DNA of 64,000 bases from Vitis vinifera (Eukaryota; Streptophyta; Magnoliopsida; Vitales; Vitaceae): assembly GCF_030704535.1 (NCBI RefSeq), contig NC_081813.1, positions 3,682,001 to 3,746,000 on the forward strand. The letters are read 5' to 3'. The stretch's first letter is position 1, and the number at the start of each line of letters is the position of its first letter. Position numbers and translations under genes: made by a program. A model generated the notes under the pieces. That model made no database searches and was not told the DNA's origin. It was given only the letters and a program-made list of their open reading frames with translations. Of the stretch, positions 33,940 through 46,435 are shown in pieces.

Positions 33940-34901
33940 GGGTGAGGAGTAGAACAATAAAAATTGAGTAGAATTCAACCATGTTGGCCTAGACTTAAAA
34001 TATAGATGTACTTGTTGGGTTGAACCACTAAATTCACCTAGTAGCTTTTTCTGTGATAGTACAGCCTTCAAACTCTGACTACGGAGTAGCATTTCTCTTG
34101 GTAGTTCCACAAACTTTATTGCAATATAGTACTAATGACTAATGAGTTCAAGCCAATACAGATGCTTCATGTGCCCTAAACTTAACAGAATTTCACCTAT
34201 CAGGTCTTTCTTGCTAAGAAGCTATTGCAAAACTTACCAGAACAACCATGCTCTTTCACAGATAAAAAATGTTCTCATATCACATGCAAACTAGTTATTC
34301 GCAGATTATCAAGTATTAGAACTAGAACAGGTAACATGTTCATTGTCATATAAAAATTTCCAAGATGTTTTGCTTGTTATAGACATCTTCAAGCAAGAAG
34401 AAAAGACTAACAGGCATCAGAAATGCACACTTCTAATAGAAAACCATGTATATACCGTAATTTTCAAGCACATATCACCATTATTGTTTGTTACTAGGGT
34501 TTTGGGGAAAGGGTTTTCTTCCATGTTACTAATTTGTTGAAATCAAGTCATAAGATCCAACCAAAAGGATGTTGGTTGGGCAATTGTCACCTACTGTTCT
34601 GGTTTTTGTGTTAATTGATGGCAGTCCTCCATCATGGTGTGGTGGTCCATGGTGTGGTGCTCTGTGCTCTCTGAATATATATCCGGATCTCTACACCAAA
34701 TTTTACTATTGTGCAGTGCAAAGCCCTTGTGCAATGTCATTGTGTGGTTGACAGGGTCTGGGTTCCTAATATGGGAAACTTTGAATACCCTTAAAAGCCT
34801 AAACTGGTCCCCCTGCAAAGGCTCATCTACAAATTAAATACCATGCAGATAAAGCTTAACACTTCGGTTCCATCTTTCAGTCTCTACCCTTTTCATCTGC
34901 C
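33940..34901. other. Spacer between tandem WD40 genes
   Basis: 3' flank of copy A and promoter of copy B. It contains a local GTGGTCCATGGTGTGGTG imperfect repeat near 34640-34660. No open frame here looks like a gene. Confidence 0.55.
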
Positions 34902-36248
34902 ATGGAATTCTATAGGAAAAGGACACTTCAGAGCTTGATGGAAGAAGAAAGGAATGGTGTTTGGTTACCTAGTAGAGCCTGCTTTACTGCCCATCAAAAT
35001 GTGTACGAACCTGAACCTAATTCTCAGTTTGCTTCTGCTAGAGCATCCTCTGCTTCAGTGATGTCCATTCCACTATGCACTACAAGCGCTGAGACACCTT
35101 GGACGCTCTCTCCCATACACATGTCTTCCCCCAACTCACTTCTTTATCAATGCTTAGCCTCGCTCCACCGCCATGAAGGTGACATCTTCGCAATTGCAGT
35201 TTCCGGTGATGTTATTTTCACTGGCTCAGAGACTTGCCGAATCCATGCATGGGAGCAACCCTACTGCACCAAGATAGGACACATCAAGGCTAATGCTAGT
35301 GAAGTTCGAGCCATCCTGGCTTATGGGAAGGTCCTCTTTACCACCCATAGTGATTTCAAAATTCGTGTGTGGGATGTGTCCATTACAGAAGGTTTTCATC
35401 CGAAGAAGATCACTACCTTACCTCAAAGAAGCCCATTCTTCTTATTTTCAAGAAAGAATAGCCATCAACACAAGGACTACATCACTTGCCTAGCTTACAA
35501 CCATGTCGAAAAGCTTCTATATACAGGTTCATGGGACAGGACTGTTAAAGCTTGGAAGGTCTCAGAAAACCAATGTGTCGATTCATTCTTAGCTCACAAA
35601 GGTCATGTTAATGCAATTGTCATCAACCAACAAGATGGATGTGTTTTCAGTTGCTCCTCTGATGGCACAGTGAAAATATGGAGAAGGGTTTATGGAGAAG
35701 GCTCACATATGCTCACCACAACACTCAAATTCCAACCTTCACCAGTTAATGCATTGGCATTGAGTTCATCATCAAACACTTGCTTCCTCTATTCTGGCTC
35801 ATCAGATGGGCTTATAAACTTCTGGGAGAAGGAGAGAATGTCAGGCAGATTTAACAATAGAGGATTTTTACAGGGTCATCATTTTGCAGTTCTTTGCTTA
35901 GAGGCTGTAATGGAATTACTCCTCATTGGCTCAGAGGACACAACCATAAAGATATGGAGACGAGACGAAAACCATTTTCACTCATGCCTTGTGGTCATTG
36001 ACAGACATCAAGGGCCAGTGAGATGCTTGGCTGCTGCTTTAGAAATGGAGAGTATCGTAATGTGGTTGTTGGTTTATAGTGTAAGTTCAGATCAAACTCT
36101 CAAGGTATGGCGAGTCAAGTTCCCCACTGAGAAGAACTTGCAGGATTCAGAAGTGAACGAGCAGTTGACAGAAAACATCGAGTTCAAGATAAGTCCAGTT
36201 TTATCACCTTCATGGGTAGAGAAGAAACTTCAAGGCAACCATTTTTAG
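34902..36248 (+). CDS. JINGUBANG-like WD40-repeat protein, tandem copy B
   Basis: Intronless, 448 residues, exactly the length of copy A and on the same strand. Starts MEFYRKRTLQSLMEEER (copy A: MEFYGKGNLWNFVEEER) and ends SPSWVEKKLQGNHF (copy A: SPSWVEKKIQANHFQ). The Ser/Pro-rich N-terminus has diverged more than the WD40 blades. Blades end AWEQPY, RVWDVS, KAWKVS, KIWRRV, NFWEKE, KIWRRD and KVWRVK. A small insert (SIVMWLLVYSVSS, where copy A has GLLVYSASL) sits before the last blade and balances shorter segments elsewhere. The frame is intact, so both copies are probably expressed. Function as for copy A, inferred only from the family. Confidence 0.9.
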   Translation: MEFYRKRTLQSLMEEERNGVWLPSRACFTAHQNVYEPEPNSQFASARASSASVMSIPLCTTSAETPWTLSPIHMSSPNSLLYQCLASLHRHEGDIFAIAVSGDVIFTGSETCRIHAWEQPYCTKIGHIKANASEVRAILAYGKVLFTTHSDFKIRVWDVSITEGFHPKKITTLPQRSPFFLFSRKNSHQHKDYITCLAYNHVEKLLYTGSWDRTVKAWKVSENQCVDSFLAHKGHVNAIVINQQDGCVFSCSSDGTVKIWRRVYGEGSHMLTTTLKFQPSPVNALALSSSSNTCFLYSGSSDGLINFWEKERMSGRFNNRGFLQGHHFAVLCLEAVMELLLIGSEDTTIKIWRRDENHFHSCLVVIDRHQGPVRCLAAALEMESIVMWLLVYSVSSDQTLKVWRVKFPTEKNLQDSEVNEQLTENIEFKISPVLSPSWVEKKLQGNHF

Positions 36249-37815
36249 CAGAAAAGGGAAGAGGAGATATAAGAGAGAATTGATACTATGTAAGCTTTGA
36301 TTTAACATAGTTGTTTGTTTAGAAAATAGAATTGTATTCATGATTTCAACATGGTAAGAATGGCAAGGTGAGGGACTCTAGCGTCTCACCCTTTTGGGCA
36401 AGAAAAATTCATTTTTTTGCCTGAGTAGTCTCAACAAAGCCTTAATCTCAACTAGTGGAGGTCACCACAAAGCTTTGTACCAAGTACATGAACCATTTCT
36501 TGTCCTACTGCTTAAGCCCTAATGGATCAACTTTGATGAAACTCAACGGGTTTTCAATGCTATGGACTGCCTCACCTGGATTAATACCACCCTCTTTAGT
36601 TTCTAACCTCAACATATTTGCAACCTGGAAAACCCTTCCTCACCAAATCATTTAATCATCAGTGTTAATAATATTTTTTTTGATAGGCTCATCAGTGTTA
36701 ATAATATAATCCTCTCAACCTGACCAGACCCACCCAGTTTTCATTAAGTAGTACTAAATCATTGGCGAATTGTAGGATTCACTCAACTAACTGAACTGAT
36801 TATCAAAGGGAGCAATCAAGAAGCGAATTGTCCAGATTATTAATGGGCACATTTATGAACCAACAACAAGTTTACTGATTACTGGTCCCCCTATGAACTG
36901 GCCTCTGAAACTGGCACTCCTACATATTGAATCAGTTTTGTGAGTCACTGATACCAACCCTCTCCATCGCCACTCTTTCAGCAACCATTTATCAAAGGGG
37001 GTACAAAAGGCTAAATTTGTGTGGCTGTGATTGCACGTAAACAACTAGAGTGAGCCAACTCGAGTTCAGTTTTGTCCAATAGGAACATAATAACTCAATG
37101 TCTTCTAAATCCTCTGCTAATAACACCATATCAACAACAATGAAAGTGCACATACTATTAATGTCCAACTTTGAGCCAGAAAATAAGCATCAAACAAGCA
37201 AACACAACCAATAGTATCACACCACAAGGCCTCAGCTGTACTTTAGTCCAGAAATTTGGCTGTAGGCTAGCAGGTTCGCACTCCACAAATTCTGGGATCA
37301 GGGGTCTCTTCAAGGACACCCTCATACCCATCCAAGGGAAGCCTGACTTGCAGGTACTATTATGACTAGTGAAAACCACATTTATTACGATGAGGCATAG
37401 ATAGGTAAACTGCAAGTAGACTTGAATTCTAGTCACTCTTTTCCTCCCCAAACTAAGCTTAAATTACGGTCACTCTTCTCTGTTCTTGATATAAAGCTAG
37501 GACAGGGACATATAACCAATAGAAAAGGACTGCTTTGGATTGAACACTATTAAATGAACTTTACAAAAGTTGCTTGGCAACCCAGTAATGAAAGAAGAAA
37601 AAAAAAAAAAAAAAGAATATATTTTAGCACTCACTGAGTACAAATGGTACAAATGATGGAAAATTAAAAAAACAGCAGCAAAACCGAACTCTACTTGAAC
37701 ATAACTAAAATTATGACTGAAGTTATACTTGGCTTATCCATTTATTCAATTTTCTACAAATAAAAAAAAAGGGGGGGGTAATGAATGCAAACCGGTGAAT
37801 CTTCAATACCAAAAC
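36249..37815. other. Intergenic region between convergent WD40 copy B and the ASCC1-like gene
   Basis: Holds the 3' UTRs of both neighbours. Besides a 19-bp direct repeat around a T-rich insert (36656-36707), I see no recognisable gene or element. A poly-A run lies near 37597-37614. Confidence 0.55.
36656..36707. repeat. 19-bp direct repeat flanking a 14-bp T-rich insert
   Basis: TCATCAGTGTTAATAATAT occurs perfectly at 36656-36674 and 36689-36707. Between the copies is a T-run followed by GATAGGC, which on the other strand reads GCCTATC plus poly-A. This looks like a target-site duplication around a drastically shortened LINE/SINE 3' end in minus orientation. Confidence 0.75.
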
Positions 37816-40800
37816 TCAATCAACTTGCATGTTTTCGGGAAATGGAATTGAAGCACAACAATGATAGTATCCGTTTTCATCAAACACAAACCTCTGTGAA
37901 AGATGAGCCTCACGGATAATATAGTCTCCCCACTCCTCAGATCCATATTGCTTGAAAATGCCACGTGCATCAAAGGAATCAGATTTTCTTGTCTTCTTCT
38001 TCCTGAATAAGTACAGTTTTGTATAATTAGTTACACCAGTGGTAAAGAGAAACCAGATGCAACAAGTAGACAGACAGCACATGGGGAAAAAGTAATACGA
38101 TAAAGAACCACAGAAGAAACAGGAAAGAGAATTACACCTTTTCCTGTGCCTCGCATTCATGACAGTGGCATGCAACTGCATTTCAAGGAAACAACAAAGC
38201 CTCAGTATTGGTATTTGTGACACCAAACTGAAGATCTATCCACAAAAGAAGTAAAATGAAGCAGAAGGCAAAACCACAGCAAGACTTGAGTGATCTGGTA
38301 GTAAACAGGCTTGCAGAGGTGCAATTTAAGTGGTAGACACCCTTGGAGTAATATGCTTGATACAAAACTTTTATCACAAGAGATTGAATAGTTTTGACAT
38401 ACAATGCAGGTAATGAATCATTTCTAAAGATACAGGGAGGTTAAAGTCATAATTTATTTCCAATCTGCCTCCAACAGAAAGCTAAAAATTTCTTTCTTTC
38501 ATGCTTTCTTTGAAGGCATAAAATGGGCTTATAGTTGGCCATGCTATACAATCCCTAACCAAAAGTACAATTTTGATGCTACACCCAAATATACAATAAT
38601 CACAACTGAACCACAGAATCAGTGTTTCAAAACCAATTAGTCCCACACAAAGTACAAACAGCTATTTAATATATGTAGAAAAGATGGTTGAGAGTAGGAT
38701 ACACAAGAATATTATTTCCAATCAAGCAATCCTTTCACTACATATGTAACAGTTTAGAGAGGTGCCTTAAAACCTGAAATCACCTATTGGGTTGACCAGG
38801 TCAAATTAGATAAGCCTGGTTAAATAAAGAATCTTATAAAATCTTTGTTTTCTGAGTAAGGCCATATTGGAATAAATAGTTCAAATTTTTATTAAAAAGT
38901 CTTCCATTTGTTCTTTTCTAAATATTTCCAGGATCATAGATCATCCAGTTAGGCCAGTTCACTGATGCATTCAGACCTTGATCTCCATCAGTTTTTTTCC
39001 CCCTTTTATTTTATTTTATTTTGTCCTGGCAGGCAAACAGAGAAATATTTATGAAAGGCACCAATCAAAAAGAGGGAGTGTGACATAGGTACATTGGTAG
39101 CACATAAAGCACACCCAAAAGGAAAAAAAAAAAGAAGAAAAAAGGCAATTTAGTAACCTAAGACTCTCCCTAAACTATGACCCACAACAATGATGGTTCA
39201 ATAAAAGTCTGAGGTTCAAATTAAAAGGCAAACCAGATGAGCATCTTAAGATGCACTAACTTTAAATGATATAGAAAGAACCTATTATAACATGAACTGC
39301 AAGGAAAAAGATCAGACTTTGAAATTCAGGGTATGGACCTAAATGCAAAAAATGTAAAGCTTGAATTGAAAAGAGAATGAGAATAAAAATGTGCAAACCA
39401 TAAACAAATTGAAATTTTAGACCACCTAAGGTAAGATCAACACTATAGACCAAGTCATGAAGCAAGAAATTAAAGAACAAAAAAGTAACTATTCAGGAAA
39501 AAAAATTGCACCACAAAACTTCATAGAGACTCTTAAGAGCAAACAAGGAGTGTTATAATAAGCAAGATGTTAACAACTCCAAAAACAGCATTACGATGCC
39601 ATCAAAACAAAGTGAAACATTATAATATAGGAGGACTAATTAATAAGAAATGGATATAATCAAAAAGCATATGTTATACCTTCAACTTTTGTCCTCTGTC
39701 TTTATCAAGAACAAGACCAGCTTCAACATATGCATCGATAATGACTTCTAAGAAAGCTAAAGAAATTCTGAAGTATAAATAAGAATAAGACATACAACCT
39801 AGTTTTATGATACAGATGCAGCATCTCTCTTTTTCCTAGAGCAGGAGAAGTCAAAGAAATAACTAGATGCTAAGTAATATAGGATACGACAGGCAAGTAA
39901 AAGTCGGTCCTCACTGCCAATTTCCACAACAGGAGCATAGAGAACACGGGCTTTGGACAGAGAACCTCTCATACAATCCTGCAAGGACATAAAGGATATT
40001 GTCCTTAATAGTTATCATGCATGTGGTAATTAGTCAATAAACAAAATGATAAATATCCTAGAGAAATAGGAGTCCATGCACATGCAAAATGATGAAAAAG
40101 CCCTCATCCAAAACTAAATAACATAACCCATGATATTACATGAAAAGTGATAGGGTATACATTGATCCAGCTACCCATGTTATGCTATTCCAACCATGAA
40201 AACTAATCACAGCACAGAAAAGAACCAGATTAATGTCAAGGTCTAAAGTTCCTAAGATTCTAACTGGACTACTGTACATCTTCTTGTATTCAAGTACAGA
40301 TCTTCTAAGCAGTGCTTTAACTTAAAAAATATCTTACCAGCCCCTTCAGCCTTATAGAGACAGGCCGATCATCCAGGGCCTCCATTACTTTTGAGGAGAT
40401 ATTCTGGACAGAACCATAACAAAATTTAGCATCAAGCAGCAACAATCTCACCCACTACCATTTGATGTATTGAAAATTTACCTGCAAAACCTTTGCAGCT
40501 GCATCAACTCTCTCCTTGTTCCACAGCTTCAGCATGAGTACAGTTAGGTGAAACGTTTTTGGTTTAATAAATATGGATTTTTCAATTCCCAATTCTGTTG
40601 AGTGAAAAATACTTAGGTCAGCTTTGGTTTGTTTTCATTTTTGTTTTTTATTTTCAAAAGAGGAGAAAAAAGAAGAAAGAGAAGCTCAAAACAAATACAA
40701 ACAAGTGAATTTCAATGTTCATAGGAGGATCACTTATGAAAAAAATAATAATGATTACTCACGATAATGTATCCAACTAAAATAACTAAGTAAACTGACC

Positions 40801-43800
40801 ACCAAATGACTTATAAGTAGCAAATGGAATTCAGCATCCAGAAGAAAAAAAAAACCTAATAAAAGAATTAATCCTGATAATGTACCCAACTACAAGAACT
40901 AGGTAAACTCACAAACAAACAACTGTGAGGAAAAACACTAGCAATGAGCCACCATCACACCTTGTCGTACTATGCCCCAAACCCCTGCTCCTCCCCCCCC
41001 CCCCCCCCCCCCCCAACACAAAACGTCTTTAAGCCATTGCATCCCACATAAATTATAATAACTTTACCAAATGAAACAGAAATTTAGCAGTGGTCCATCA
41101 CTTGGCAGACAGCTGCTCCACAATATTAAATTGTAAATTTCCTTAAAACCAAAGAATATAATTGCTTTCATACCAGAAGGGGCTGAAGGCTTCGATGTTT
41201 TAGGTGGGTAACTTCTAAGAGATATGTTAGTTATGTCCACTTTAACATGTTTGCTATCATCTTCAACTTTAAGTTCAACTGCAACATCAAGTTGTCTGTC
41301 TAATTGTTGGTCTTCATCATCTGAAGTCTCTTCATTTGATTCACTATCCAGATTCTCATCTTTGCATGGATTTCCCAGTATGGAGTTCTGAAAACTGACA
41401 AGCTTATCAACCAGTTCAGGGTATATAGCCAATGGAAGTGATATGAAGTGAGAGTAGTCAAGATTTGGGCTTTTAACCACCTGTAATGGAAAACGTATAT
41501 TTGTAAATTATATGCTTAACAGTGCATGTTATGTAGAAAACAAGAGATCTATCCTAAAAGGGAGAATTTCAACAAGGACCACATATAGAAGTAAATAAGA
41601 ATAAGCTCTAAAATACACAAAATAAAAATGACAACACATACGTCAAACCCAAGTGCATGACATGAATATTCAAGAAGCCAAAGAAAAAAAGGGGGGAAAG
41701 AAAGGAAACAAATCTGCATGAGAGAAAGAACAAAAGGAATATTTGCTATTCTATGCCAAACTAGGCTTCATTTCCACACATTTCATGTGACATTTTTCCT
41801 TGATAAGCAATAGTTAAGGCATTTAATGCCACCATAGAGTTCCTCTTTGATATTGCTTCACATTCTCTGTATGACAGAAATCATAATCCACTGAGCATCA
41901 AATAATGAAAGCTTGAAAGTGGAAAATAGCTTTCCCATTTGAATCAGGATTTTTGTGCAATGATGTAGTTTGTTTATACAAGCTTATAAAACAATGTGTT
42001 CATTTACACAAACCACAAGGAATTTTTAAAATTTGCATTGATCAATAACTGACCTCGTCAATTATAACCTGTATTTTCTCTGAGGCTCTATTTATACCTT
42101 CAATAGAATCGCCTTCAATGACTGCAAAAAAAAAAAAAATGACCTTAAGAAAGTTACTCCAACTTTGAACATTAAACCCATCAACCTTTAGATAGCAGAT
42201 CAAAAATTTTAGTTGAATGTAGAAAGCCATATACAGCCAAGAACATGAAATATAAAGCATGCAGGCAGAATCAGACACACACTCCATAACTGGATGTCTC
42301 GTGCAAGGCCTCAAAGAGTAATGATTGTTTCAGCTTGCAGGATAACTCTTCAATGCTCAAATATAGTTCATTACATGTATTTTATAAAGTGAGGATAAAT
42401 CTCAAATTAGATGAGCATTTACTTATTTATACACATCTTTTTTTACTCTTTTTAGTCTTTAAATAATGCAGAACAATGAAGTAAGGAATGTGTATTAAAA
42501 ATTTTGCAGACTATTTATGTTTTTTCTTATATGCATGAAGATATATTAAGAATGATAATGAGGAGCAAACTGTGAGTGTTTAGCTAGGTTGGCAATTCCG
42601 GACAAAATTCCTAAGTGTCTCTTAACTCGATTTTTCCAATCCTTCTACGGACTACTTGGCTAATGGAGATCAATTTGTTGAATTTGCCAAAAGACCAAGG
42701 TTTGTAGTTGAGGTTGGAGTTGGATGGATTTGAATCAACCATTGTATTTAAATGTTGTTTTTTACTTAAAATATTTTTTAAGGAGTTAGGAAGGTTTAGG
42801 AAGCATTTTTTTTTTTTTTTTACTAAGTGTTCAAAATGCCCTGTTCCAGGATCGATTTAGCTTTAGGTCGGATCGATCCAACTTACACTTTTTTTATGAA
42901 ATCTCATCTATTAGATCAAGGGCTTCCTTCATTTAAAAACCCAAAACTTGTTTCCTGTGTTGTAAAGAGAGACACAATAGTAGCCATCCCCTTTGGTTAT
43001 CCTCTCATTTCCTATTTTGGGGTGTTTGGTTGCCAAGAAAATCCAACTTTCCTATTATTTTCCAAACTGTTTTCAATGGATTTTCTTGAGAAAAAAATGG
43101 GTTGATTCCTTATTTCATTCATCTCTCAATTTCTAATCTATTTGGGTTTGGGTAAAAACTCAATTTCTTCTTGTGTGGATTCAAGAAGAGGTCAAGATTG
43201 AGCTTGGTGTGGACTCCAAGTGTGCTCCAGAAGAAGAAGGTGAGAAGCTGAAAGTGGAAGGTACTAGTCAAGTGGTCCAGGAAGGATTGGTAGACTTGAA
43301 CTAGGTAAAACCTTGTATTCAGTTTCTCTTCTTCATAGTGGACGTTTTCGATTGGTTGTAGGCCCATGATTTTTTATCTCTTCGAAGGTTTTCCACGTTA
43401 AAATTTGGTGTCATTGTCTCTTTCTCTCATTCTCTACTCTTTGATTTATTTTCAGTTTTTGATATCATTGGTTACTTGGGCATATATGTCGAATGAAAGA
43501 AAAATGAGTTGAAATAGGTGTGATTATTCATTGGATATCTTGAATAATTTTTCTATTCATTTTGGTTAATGATATCTTGTAGTAAATGGAAATGAGTTTA
43601 AGGAGAGAATTGTCTTATGAATTAATTTTGAGGAGTCTTGAAGCATTTGCATGTGAATTGCATTTATAAATTGTTAGGAGAGTGTTGTTGCATTCATACT
43701 TGCTTGTGAATTTTATGCTTTGTTGAAAAGTTGTTGGAAGATAAGTGTATGGACATTGAGAAATTGTAAGGTTGGGTAATTTTTGTTGGGAGATTTTTTA

Positions 43801-46432
43801 AAATTGTTCAACAACACCTATTCACCCCCTCCCCCCCCACCCCCTCTAGGTGTAGTCCATTATTGAGATTCACCTTTCACAAACCATTGTTCACAATAAG
43901 TACACAGAAAAGAATACAGCAAACAAAAAGGGCACTAAGCAAGTGCTCAAGAAAGGGGGCCCACCTAGGTATACAGGACGTGAACAAGGAGCAACTGGAA
44001 CCCAAACAGGAAATTTTTTTTTTTAAAAATGCACACCACTCCTCAATAGAGAGTTTAAACCAACCTATTTGTAATAATAACCTAACAGAGAGAGGCTCCC
44101 TTCCCATCAACCACTCAAACAGAATTTCATAAAGAAATCTTCCAGCTTCAGAAGCTACCCCTTCAAAATCCTTTGACTCTGCTCTTTCCACAAACTCTTA
44201 AGATACTCAAAGGGCTCCCTTTCCATGCTTTGGATATTAATAGGTTTAGCTTGATTTTGTATTGAAGTGACTAAGATAGTGACCCTGAAACCAAAGCCCT
44301 AGGCCACTGTTATAGGCAGTTGTTATAAATGTTTCCCTAGATCAGGCAGACAGCAATGAGAGGGAATGGAAGAAAGGTAACAAACCTAGGACAGGATTTA
44401 GAAAATAAATAAATAAAAACAAAATCCCCTAAGACTTTGAAAAAAGTATAGAACCTAGGCTACATCAATTGAACAAGATTGAAGTTTTAAACCAACAATT
44501 CAAATAGAATCCACATACAAGGTAAATATTACTTATCAAAGCACCAAACAACATACCAATAGAATCCTCCTTCTTTGATGATGGAAATATAATTGTAACT
44601 CCCATCTCCTCTTCAATGTTTTTCTGTGTAGAACCTCTGATGGGTAAAGTTAAAATATAAGTACATAACCATAAATTTTTATTCTAAAAGAGATCACTTG
44701 CAGAATGTCGTACCCTTTTCCTTTGATGAATCGCATTAAGGAAGCACCTACCTGCATAGAAAACATAAAAAGTGAGGAAATAGATTTTTTTTTTTAGGAA
44801 CAAAAAAAAAAAAAAAGGCAACAAAGGCAGAGTGATCAGTAAGGTTGCAAGAAATAGGGATGACAAAGGTATCCAGATAGAGAAGAGGAGCGTTATAGTC
44901 AACAGAACAGTAAAGGAGGGTAACTTAAAGGGCTAAGTAGTAAACTGGAAGATGCATCCTATTTGATACCAGATCTACCCTAACTCATATACTACAGATT
45001 CACTAATGTTGCATATATAAGATTTCAATTATGGCAACAGCATTAACTCATACATTGATAACTTGTAACAGGAAAGGCTATCCAACTTTTCAGAATAAAA
45101 GAATGAGTGATAACTCATAACTAGTGATTCTGCATAAGTCAAATACAGAAATAGGAGAAAAAAGACAGAATACAATCATAGCTTGCAAAAGGTATCACTC
45201 CTCAGAGCACATCTTGAAAAGCCCTCCTGTTTGATAAAACAAAATAAAGTGCACATGAAATGATACGCTCATTTTGGTGCAATGATTAACTATCATCAGC
45301 AAGCATGATTCAGAAAAAAGAAATGCATTGCAAGGCCCGATATTGTAGTTGAATACCTATGCAATAATTAGCAGAAATTAGCTCATGACTATCATGCAAA
45401 TGAGACCCGATAAACAGAACTATTCATGAACAGGATAAAATTCACAGGATTCAATGAGCAAATCTTACCTCAACTGAAATTGAATGCTTTAAATCAGAAA
45501 GTATCGGTTCTTCTTCTATAGCTTTATTTTCATCTTTATCCTGCAAGGCCCTGGAACTAGTAACTGAGTCAGCTATTTCATTTACAGCTTCAGCATCCTC
45601 ATTGACACATTGAACATTTGAAACACAGCTGGATGTGTTGTAGTGCACTTCTTGACTTTGACTTCCTTCTTCTAACTTGTCAACAAGAACTTCATGCTGA
45701 CTTTCACATTCAACCTTCACATCCTTCTCAAAGCACTCTGCAAATTGAAGACAAACTAATTGTGGGCAAGGCTGGATTTTTAATTAGATGAACACAATAT
45801 TCAATTAGTTGGATTACAGTCTATCAGAACTATCAACCCCATGATGAGAGAAGATCAACTGAAAATTTAAAAAACATAATACAATTGCAGAAAAAGAGAA
45901 CTACATATACTGCTCTGCATCTAAACCTATTAAACAAGAATTAAAATTCCCAATTGGAACACAGAAATATTTAAAGACATCCATGAGTTGATTAAGACAA
46001 GGTCATGAAGGTTTCTAGTTTCATTACTGGAAAAGCTATAAACGAAGATGAACTTTTGGTTCATCAAAAGCAGCAAATATTCTTCCCACTTTTGCTTGAG
46101 TTGCATAAGACAAATCCGAAGATTAAGAAACAAAAGAAATACAATGTCCTGAAGGTGTCAGATAACTAATCAAGTATTCTTAACCACAGTTGCTAGGTTA
46201 TACCTAGTTGATGCTATTCTAATATGCATATGCATGTACCTTTGCTTTGAAAGAAAATAAAGAAGAAGAGAAAGAATAAGTAATAACTAATAAGGTAATG
46301 GTATTGCAAATACAAAGGAAATCAACCTTCATAGGAACTTGCTTGTGTACATACAGGCCTCCATACCCGATTAACAGTTCTTCGCTTTTTATTCTGATCA
46401 ATAGCACCTTGCATGCCTTTTGCCCCACTCAT
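37816..46432 (-). CDS. ASCC1-like protein: KH domain plus AKAP7/LigT 2H-phosphoesterase domain
   Basis: Plant homologue of human ASCC1 ('predicted eukaryotic LigT'), inferred to bind RNA and process 2',3'-cyclic or related phosphates; ASCC1 works in alkylation repair and transcription coactivation. Coding exons: 46327-46432, 45469-45737, 44714-44751, 44557-44636, 42054-42121, 41174-41480, 40482-40594, 40338-40403, 39888-39978, 39680-39747, 38138-38175, 37816-38002 (476 residues, all in phase). Order: short basic N-terminus (KKRRTVNRVWRP), acidic linker, KH domain with GxxG loop FIKGKGGSTQ, then the 2H domain opening at YSHFISLPLA. Both catalytic H-x-T motifs are present: FHLTVLMLKLW and LHATVMNARHRKR. 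The GxxG loop is split by an intron. Intron 4 holds a probable solo LTR. Two further non-coding 5' leader exons are likely. Domain assignment is strong; biochemical role in plants is not known to me. Confidence 0.88.
40993..41014. repeat. 22-base poly-C run in an ASCC1-like intron
   Basis: Uninterrupted C tract on the plus strand, hence G22 in the transcript of the minus-strand gene, in the intron between exons 41174-41480 and 40482-40594. Its length could be a sequencing or assembly artefact. Confidence 0.85.
42571..43879. mobile_element. Probable solo LTR of a copia element (SIRE/Maximus-like)
   Basis: A 1309-bp segment starting TGTGAG and ending TTTCA, flanked by the perfect 5-bp duplication CAAAC (42566-42570 and 43880-43884). 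Near its right end it has CAACACCTATTCACCCCCTC followed by a C-rich run and CTCTAGGTGT, a signature I associate with long copia LTRs. It has no internal coding region, so it fits a solo LTR left by recombination. It appears whole as an LTR. Age cannot be measured without a partner LTR; the intact duplication argues against great age. Confidence 0.65.
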
Positions 46433-46435
46433 TTT

